Shown here: positions 60,179-64,000 of the stretch, piece by piece
How positions within the stretch are numbered: position 1 is the stretch's first letter
How the letters are laid out: each line of letters starts with the position of its first letter
NCBI RefSeq assembly: GCF_008016795.1
Contig: NZ_SDIK01000018.1
Coordinates: 1-64,000, forward strand
Reading direction: 5' to 3'
From: Prevotella brunnea
Lineage (GTDB): Bacteria; Bacteroidota; Bacteroidia; Bacteroidales; Bacteroidaceae
Length of the DNA stretch: 64,000 nucleotides
Translations under genes and position numbers: made by a program
Notes under the pieces: generated by a model
The model's input: only the letters and a program-made list of their open reading frames with translations
What the model was told of the DNA's origin: nothing
Databases searched by the model: none

Positions 60179-60515
60179 TTTGCGTTTCCTTTTATAATTG
60201 TAGTTATCTATTGCTTGTTTATCAGCCGGATTGTTCTCATCTGCAAATTTCCGTAATTTCTTCGATTTATGCAAGAAAAACCACCGGACATTTTCCTCCG
60301 GGGTGGGGGAGAGTGAGCATTAGCTCCGGTAACTGCAGACGAGTGGGGTGTTTATCCTTCCTTTTTATTGTCTTGCAGAACTTCGTTTTTTTCGTTCCAT
60401 TCCGACTATTGAGATAAATAATATTTACACTTGACACTTTTCCCCTTTTCTATTGTAATTTACTGATAATCATTTTGATACCTTAGTTTTTTATCAGTTT
60501 TCACCTATCGGAAAC

Positions 60516-60598
60516 CAATCGCTTAGCTTTTGCGAGGTAAAACCTAAGCTTTCGTGTTGCAAACGCTGACCTTTTGAGTTTCAAAAGCTGACTTTTTA
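60516..60598. repeat. 22-bp palindrome array F
   Basis: Units start at 60516, 60538, 60560 and 60582: CAATCGCTTAGCTTTTG, TAAAACCTAAGCTTTCG, CAAACGCTGACCTTTTG and CAAAAGCTGACTTTTTA. This is the most diverged class I array, but the 22-bp spacing is exact. It lies in the divergent gap between the BPL-N gene and the desulfoferrodoxin gene. The gap 60179-60816 otherwise holds only the promoter below. Confidence 0.88.
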
Positions 60599-60777
60599 AA
60601 AGAGCTGTGAATAATCTTTACAAATCAAGATACTGTTCATTGAATTTCAAAGGCGAACACACTATTGTAATTCTTCTAATGGCATGGGAGAAAATTTCAA
60701 CTGCAAAGAAAACTTAAATATAAACCAACTAATTGGATTTATTACAAAAAACATTTGCAACTTATTGATAATATGTG

Positions 60778-60785
60778 TATCTTTG
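60778..60785 (+). promoter_or_regulatory. Promoter -7 element for the desulfoferrodoxin gene
   Basis: TATCTTTG lies 31 bp before the start codon, with a TTTG about 20 bp further upstream (60754-60757), matching the two-part Bacteroidota promoter. Confidence 0.75.
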
Positions 60786-60816
60786 CAATATACAATAACA
60801 TTAAGAAATAAAGATT

Positions 60817-61182
60817 ATGGCTAAAAGAAATGAAGTTTATAAGTGCAAAGAGTGTGGAAATATAGTAGAAGTGATAGTTCCAGGAGAAAAAGATCTTTGC
60901 GGAATGGAGCTGTTGAAAGAAAATACTACTGACGCTGCCACAGAGAAGCATGTGCCCGTAGTCGAGAAGATAGACGGTGGCTATCGTGTAACAGTCGGTG
61001 AAGTTGAGCACCCAATGACAGAGGCTCACTGGATTCAGTGGATAGAGTTGATCACCGATAACAATGAAGTGCTTCGCAAGTATCTTGAACCAACGGACAA
61101 GCCTGTTGCTGAATTTAAGACCGATGCCAAAAACGTTGTCGCACGTGAGTATTGCAATTTACATGGCCTTTGGAAGAAGTAA
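60817..61182 (+). CDS. dfx: Desulfoferrodoxin-family superoxide reductase with incomplete centre I
   Basis: This 121-residue cytosolic protein reduces superoxide to peroxide without making oxygen. The catalytic iron site (centre II) is complete: His in KHVPVVE, two His in [15 protein letters not shown], and Cys plus His in EYCNLHGLW. The N-terminal desulforedoxin domain normally holds iron with four Cys (CxxC and CC). Here CKECG is intact but the CC pair reads DLCGM, so one ligand Cys is replaced by Leu27. Centre I is therefore probably missing or altered. The gene is monocistronic, with a strong promoter and terminator. Confidence 0.94.
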   Translation: MAKRNEVYKCKECGNIVEVIVPGEKDLCGMELLKENTTDAATEKHVPVVEKIDGGYRVTVGEVEHPMTEAHWIQWIELITDNNEVLRKYLEPTDKPVAEFKTDAKNVVAREYCNLHGLWKK

Positions 61183-61209
61183 GAGAAACCATGACAATCA
61201 ATTATAAAA

Positions 61210-61242
61210 AGCCGACCTTATTTTTTAGGTCGGCTCTTTTTT
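61210..61242 (+). terminator. Terminator after the desulfoferrodoxin gene
   Basis: AGCCGACCT (61210-61218) pairs with AGGTCGGCT (61227-61235), followed by a T-run. Confidence 0.9.
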
Positions 61243-61315
61243 TTAATGCGATTGCCGACTTTTTGAAAGTTCTATAGATGAGTTGTTCCATTGTCAAGAT
61301 TACGTTCGTAAACAC

Positions 61316-61468
61316 TTATTTGAAGTTGAGTTCATGGCTCAGCTTGGCAGTGTTGTCAAAATCTACTCCACCAATTTTCGTAGCGTAACCTTCAGTCTCA
61401 TACATCTTTGTTGATAAAATATCGAGCGTTGCGCATGCTATCACTCCCAACGGCTTCTGTTTCTTCGT
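61316..61468 (-). pseudogene. Possible C-terminal remnant of an unidentified gene
   Basis: A minus-strand frame of 50 codons between two stops reads like protein: GVIACATLDILSTKMYETEG, then YATKIGGVDFDNTAKLSHEL and a final NFK. Its only ATG is internal and would leave 29 residues; TTG or GTG codons occur near its upstream end. It could be the 3' end of a decayed gene or a small gene with a rare start. No other feature is visible in 61243-61604. Confidence 0.35.
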
Positions 61469-61604
61469 TTATTCTGTTGCGTATGATGCACGAATTGAAA
61501 CAGACGATAGAATGTGCATCTTCAGATTGCCACTATCTCTTTGAGTTTTGCGTAAGAGGGGGGCGGAAGTGGTTGGGACTTGCAAGTTTCAGGTTATGGG
61601 AAAC

Positions 61605-62180
61605 TTAATAAAGCAAGACCAGTCCTGCCACGGCGGCATAGCATATCATGCGGATGGGGTTTATCTTCAGCCACATTGTACCGGCGAATGTGGAAAGGAA
61701 TAGGACGATGCTGATGCAGAAATGCCATAGGCTGATGTCCGGTGATGAAAAGTTCTCGCTGTTGCAGAGTAGTAACGTCGCAGCAGCAAGTAAGCCAACG
61801 ACTACTGGGCGCAGACCGGAAAATATCGATTGCACAATTGGCGAGTTCATGTGCTTCAGGAACATCTTGCTTATGAGCAGCATCAAGATAAGAGAGGGTA
61901 GCACCAGCGCGAAAGTCGCCGTCATACTTCCCAAAACAGACATGGTGTTGCTCATGCCGGCATTATGAATTGCCGTGTAACCGCAGTATGTGGCAGAGTT
62001 GATACCAATGGGACCGGGTGTCATCTGTGATATAGCAACGATGTTGGTGAACTCGGCGGACGTCAGCCAGTGATGGTTGATGACTGTTTCTGTCTGAATG
62101 AGGGACAGCATACCGTATCCACCACCGAACCCAAACAGTCCGATGACGAAGAATGTATAAAATATCTCAAGGAATATCAT
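61605..62180 (-). CDS. chrA: Chromate transporter subunit, second half
   Basis: This 191-residue membrane protein of the CHR family (half-length type) has about six helices. It has the family motif FFVIGLFGFGGGYGMLSLIQ near the N-terminus and SQMTPGPIGINSATYCGY after helix 2. Half-length CHR proteins are usually encoded as adjacent pairs with opposite topology that together export chromate or a related anion. It overlaps the stop of the first half gene by 4 bp, so the two are translationally coupled. Confidence 0.92.
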   Translation of the reverse strand: MIFLEIFYTFFVIGLFGFGGGYGMLSLIQTETVINHHWLTSAEFTNIVAISQMTPGPIGINSATYCGYTAIHNAGMSNTMSVLGSMTATFALVLPSLILMLLISKMFLKHMNSPIVQSIFSGLRPVVVGLLAAATLLLCNSENFSSPDISLWHFCISIVLFLSTFAGTMWLKINPIRMICYAAVAGLVLLY

Positions 62181-62800
62181 GGCTTATCTTCTTCCGTCGG
62201 GGTAATGAACTTTCCGTATAAATAGCCGGCTGTGCCTGCGGCAATAAGAATATAAATGGGATTTACACCCATCAAGGCAATAAGAAGTGCCGTAGCGATG
62301 GGAATCCAGCAGTTCGCCAAGTTGATTTTCGCACTTTTCGCCAGGTTAAAGGTCGGTACAGCAATCAAGGCGACCACCGCCGGGCGAATGCCTCTGAACA
62401 TTGCGGCTACCCAAGCCACATCCATGAACCGATGGAAGAAGATTGCGATGGCAAGAATAATCAGGAACGAGGGGAGAGCAGTTCCCAAACTTGTGCAGAG
62501 TGCGCCCTTTACTTTCCTTAATTTGTAGCCAACGAAGATGCTGATGTTGATGGCAAACACGCCGGGACAGCTCTGCGCCACCGCTATGAGGTCAAGAAAG
62601 TCTTCCTTCGCAATCCATTTCTGCTTCTCCACCACTTCGCTTTCTATGATGGGAATCATGGCATAGCCACCACCCAATGTGAAAGCTCCTATCCTGAAGA
62701 ACACCTTGAATGCCTGCCAATAAAGCGAACGCCCACTTTTTCCGTCCGTTGGGGCGGAAAGTGGGCGTTGTTCTGTTATGTTCTTCTTCTCTTTCGGCAT
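62177..62800 (-). CDS. chrA: Chromate transporter subunit, first half
   Basis: This 207-residue half-length CHR protein has a charged N-terminal segment, then FFRIGAFTLGGGYAMIPIIE and VAQSCPGVFAINISIFVGY, the equivalents of the motifs in its partner. The duplicated half-transporter arrangement with a 4-bp overlap is typical. It starts 10 bp after purL, so it may be expressed from the purL transcript. Chromate may not be the natural substrate. Confidence 0.92.
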   Translation of the reverse strand: MPKEKKNITEQRPLSAPTDGKSGRSLYWQAFKVFFRIGAFTLGGGYAMIPIIESEVVEKQKWIAKEDFLDLIAVAQSCPGVFAINISIFVGYKLRKVKGALCTSLGTALPSFLIILAIAIFFHRFMDVAWVAAMFRGIRPAVVALIAVPTFNLAKSAKINLANCWIPIATALLIALMGVNPIYILIAAGTAGYLYGKFITPTEEDKP

Positions 62801-62810
62801 CTCTTTCGGC

Positions 62811-64000
62811 TTAGTTATTATTGATTTTCGCTTCCACCCACTTGCGTGCGTTCACGAATGCTTCCATCCACGGTGTTACCTCGTCCTCTTTACGGTCAAG
62901 GGGATACCATGCATTCTGCCATGGGAATATGGAACGCTCCATGTGTGGCATCATCGCAAGATGTCTTCCATCGTCTGAGCAGATACCTGCAACGTTGTAA
63001 TCCGAGCCGTTTGGATTGCCGGGATAATCGGCATAGTTGTATTTTAGCACTACGTTATAGCGGTCTTCCGGTTCTGGAAGCGAGAATTTTCCTTCCCCAT
63101 GTGCCACCCAGATGCCTAACTTGCTTCCGCTCAGCGAACCCAATAGAACGCTTTCATTGCGAGGAACGACTACGCCAAGGAAGCTACTCTCGAACTTGTG
63201 ACTGTTATTGTGAAGCAATCGGGCACGATGCTTGTGGTCGGGGTTGATGAGATTCAGCTCAACCATCAACTGACAGCCGTTGCAAACACCTAACGACAGT
63301 GTGTCTTCGCGGGCATAGAAGTTGTCAAGAGCATTCTTTGCCTTCTCGTTGTACAAGAATGCGCCTGCCCATCCCTTAGCCGAACCGAGTACATCGGAGT
63401 TGGAGAAGCCACCGCAGAACACAATCATGTTTACCTCCTCCAATGTCTCGCGACCAGAAATCAAGTCGGTCATGGTAACATCTTTCACCTCAAAGCCCGC
63501 TAAATAGAGGCTATAGGCCATCTCACGGTCACCATTCGTACCCTTTTCGCGAATGATAGCAGCCTTCGGCATTGCTTGTCGGGGAGCCGTTGTTGGTTCT
63601 TTCCACCGATTGGGGTTCAGCTTATATTGTTCCAAAGAGCCCTCAAAGTCGGGTTTGAACTTCATTTCTATCGGCTGTTTCTTGTAGTTTTCATGGCGCT
63701 TTTGTGCCATTCCACTGAAACTCTGTTTGCGATCGAGCAGATAAGAAGTCTCGTACCATGTCTCGCGCATTGTGTCAATATCGAACTCTTGCTTCCAATT
63801 GCCATCGGTGATACTCAAGGTTCGGTTGTTCGTATCCGGACAACCGATTCTGGCAAATCCGATACAGTTTTCTTCCAAGAAAGCCTTTACCTCATCATTG
63901 TGCTCGTCGGAAACCTGAATGATGACACCCGGATTCTCGGCAAACAACTTCTTGATGATGTCCTCGCCCTTGATGTCGTGCAGATTGATTTTCAATCCGC
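62811..64000 (-). CDS. purL: Phosphoribosylformylglycinamidine synthase, C-terminal part (cut by window end)
   Basis: The frame is open to the right edge of the window, so only the last 396 or so codons are present; the apparent TTG start at 63995 is not real. The segment covers the end of the synthase domain and the glutamine amidotransferase domain of large-type PurL. Nucleophile Cys lies in LGVCNGCQLMVELNLI, and AHGEGKF and MMPHMERSIFPWQN complete the glutaminase region. The enzyme makes FGAM in purine synthesis. Confidence 0.96.
   Translation of the reverse strand, partial: GLKINLHDIKGEDIIKKLFAENPGVIIQVSDEHNDEVKAFLEENCIGFARIGCPDTNNRTLSITDGNWKQEFDIDTMRETWYETSYLLDRKQSFSGMAQKRHENYKKQPIEMKFKPDFEGSLEQYKLNPNRWKEPTTAPRQAMPKAAIIREKGTNGDREMAYSLYLAGFEVKDVTMTDLISGRETLEEVNMIVFCGGFSNSDVLGSAKGWAGAFLYNEKAKNALDNFYAREDTLSLGVCNGCQLMVELNLINPDHKHRARLLHNNSHKFESSFLGVVVPRNESVLLGSLSGSKLGIWVAHGEGKFSLPEPEDRYNVVLKYNYADYPGNPNGSDYNVAGICSDDGRHLAMMPHMERSIFPWQNAWYPLDRKEDEVTPWMEAFVNARKWVEAKINNN

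Noticed and set aside
61408-61608. 66-residue plus-strand frame before chrA
   Set aside because: There is no recognisable domain or start context; it runs opposite to the more protein-like minus-strand fragment and overlaps the end of chrA.

Overview
The window comes from a member of the Bacteroidota, most likely a Prevotella-type organism. The evidence is a starch-utilisation (sus) locus with SusC/SusD/SusE-type proteins, type IX secretion components (PorU, PorV), several secreted proteins ending in a Prevotella-style C-terminal signal (YDLxGRxV...GIYIxxGKK), and promoters of the Bacteroidota form TAnnTTTG. I saw no rRNA, tRNA, CRISPR array, insertion sequence or prophage.

Layout. 0.1-11.2 kb (minus): a cobalamin-riboswitch-led operon for corrinoid capture (BtuB-like receptor, BtuG-like propeller lipoprotein, PKD-type lipoprotein, then three larger secreted proteins that look like T9SS cargo or repeat the same domains). 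11.4-15 kb: rplM-rpsI-rpsB-tsf with structured leaders and an attenuator. 15-23 kb: a small barrel-like protein, a FAH-family hydrolase, porU-porV and ispF. 24-36.6 kb: two glycosyltransferases, an M23/LysM peptidase, recG, ispD, a DJ-1 protein, nadK, an ABC exporter, a TlpA-like thioredoxin and two small outer-membrane-type proteins. 36.8-58.3 kb: a complete starch/maltodextrin locus, with susC-susD-susE-susF-amylase on the minus strand and a LacI-type regulator, an MFS sugar transporter, malQ, GH97 susB, pullulanase and a SusA-like enzyme on the plus strand. 58.4-64 kb: a YcxB-like membrane protein, a secreted BPL-N amidotransferase-like protein, desulfoferrodoxin, a split chromate transporter and the 3' part of purL.

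How the genes fit together. PorU and PorV are the sortase and shuttle that would attach the T9SS cargo of the B12 operon and the secreted amylase to the cell surface. In the starch locus one LacI-type operator lies exactly midway between the divergent susC and regulator promoters, 65 bp from each -10-like element. A second, perfect copy lies the same 65 bp from the malQ promoter, which suggests one regulon controlled mainly by activation.

The least explained signal is a family of intergenic arrays. Each has about four imperfect 17-bp palindromes spaced exactly 22 bp apart. Six arrays share the core AAAAG-S-TNA-S-CTTTT. A seventh has the same geometry but a different core (AAAAAGTACGNACTTTTT). 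All seven lie in divergent or co-directional gaps, none in the convergent gaps. Two of them sit inside long, diverged non-coding paralogous segments.
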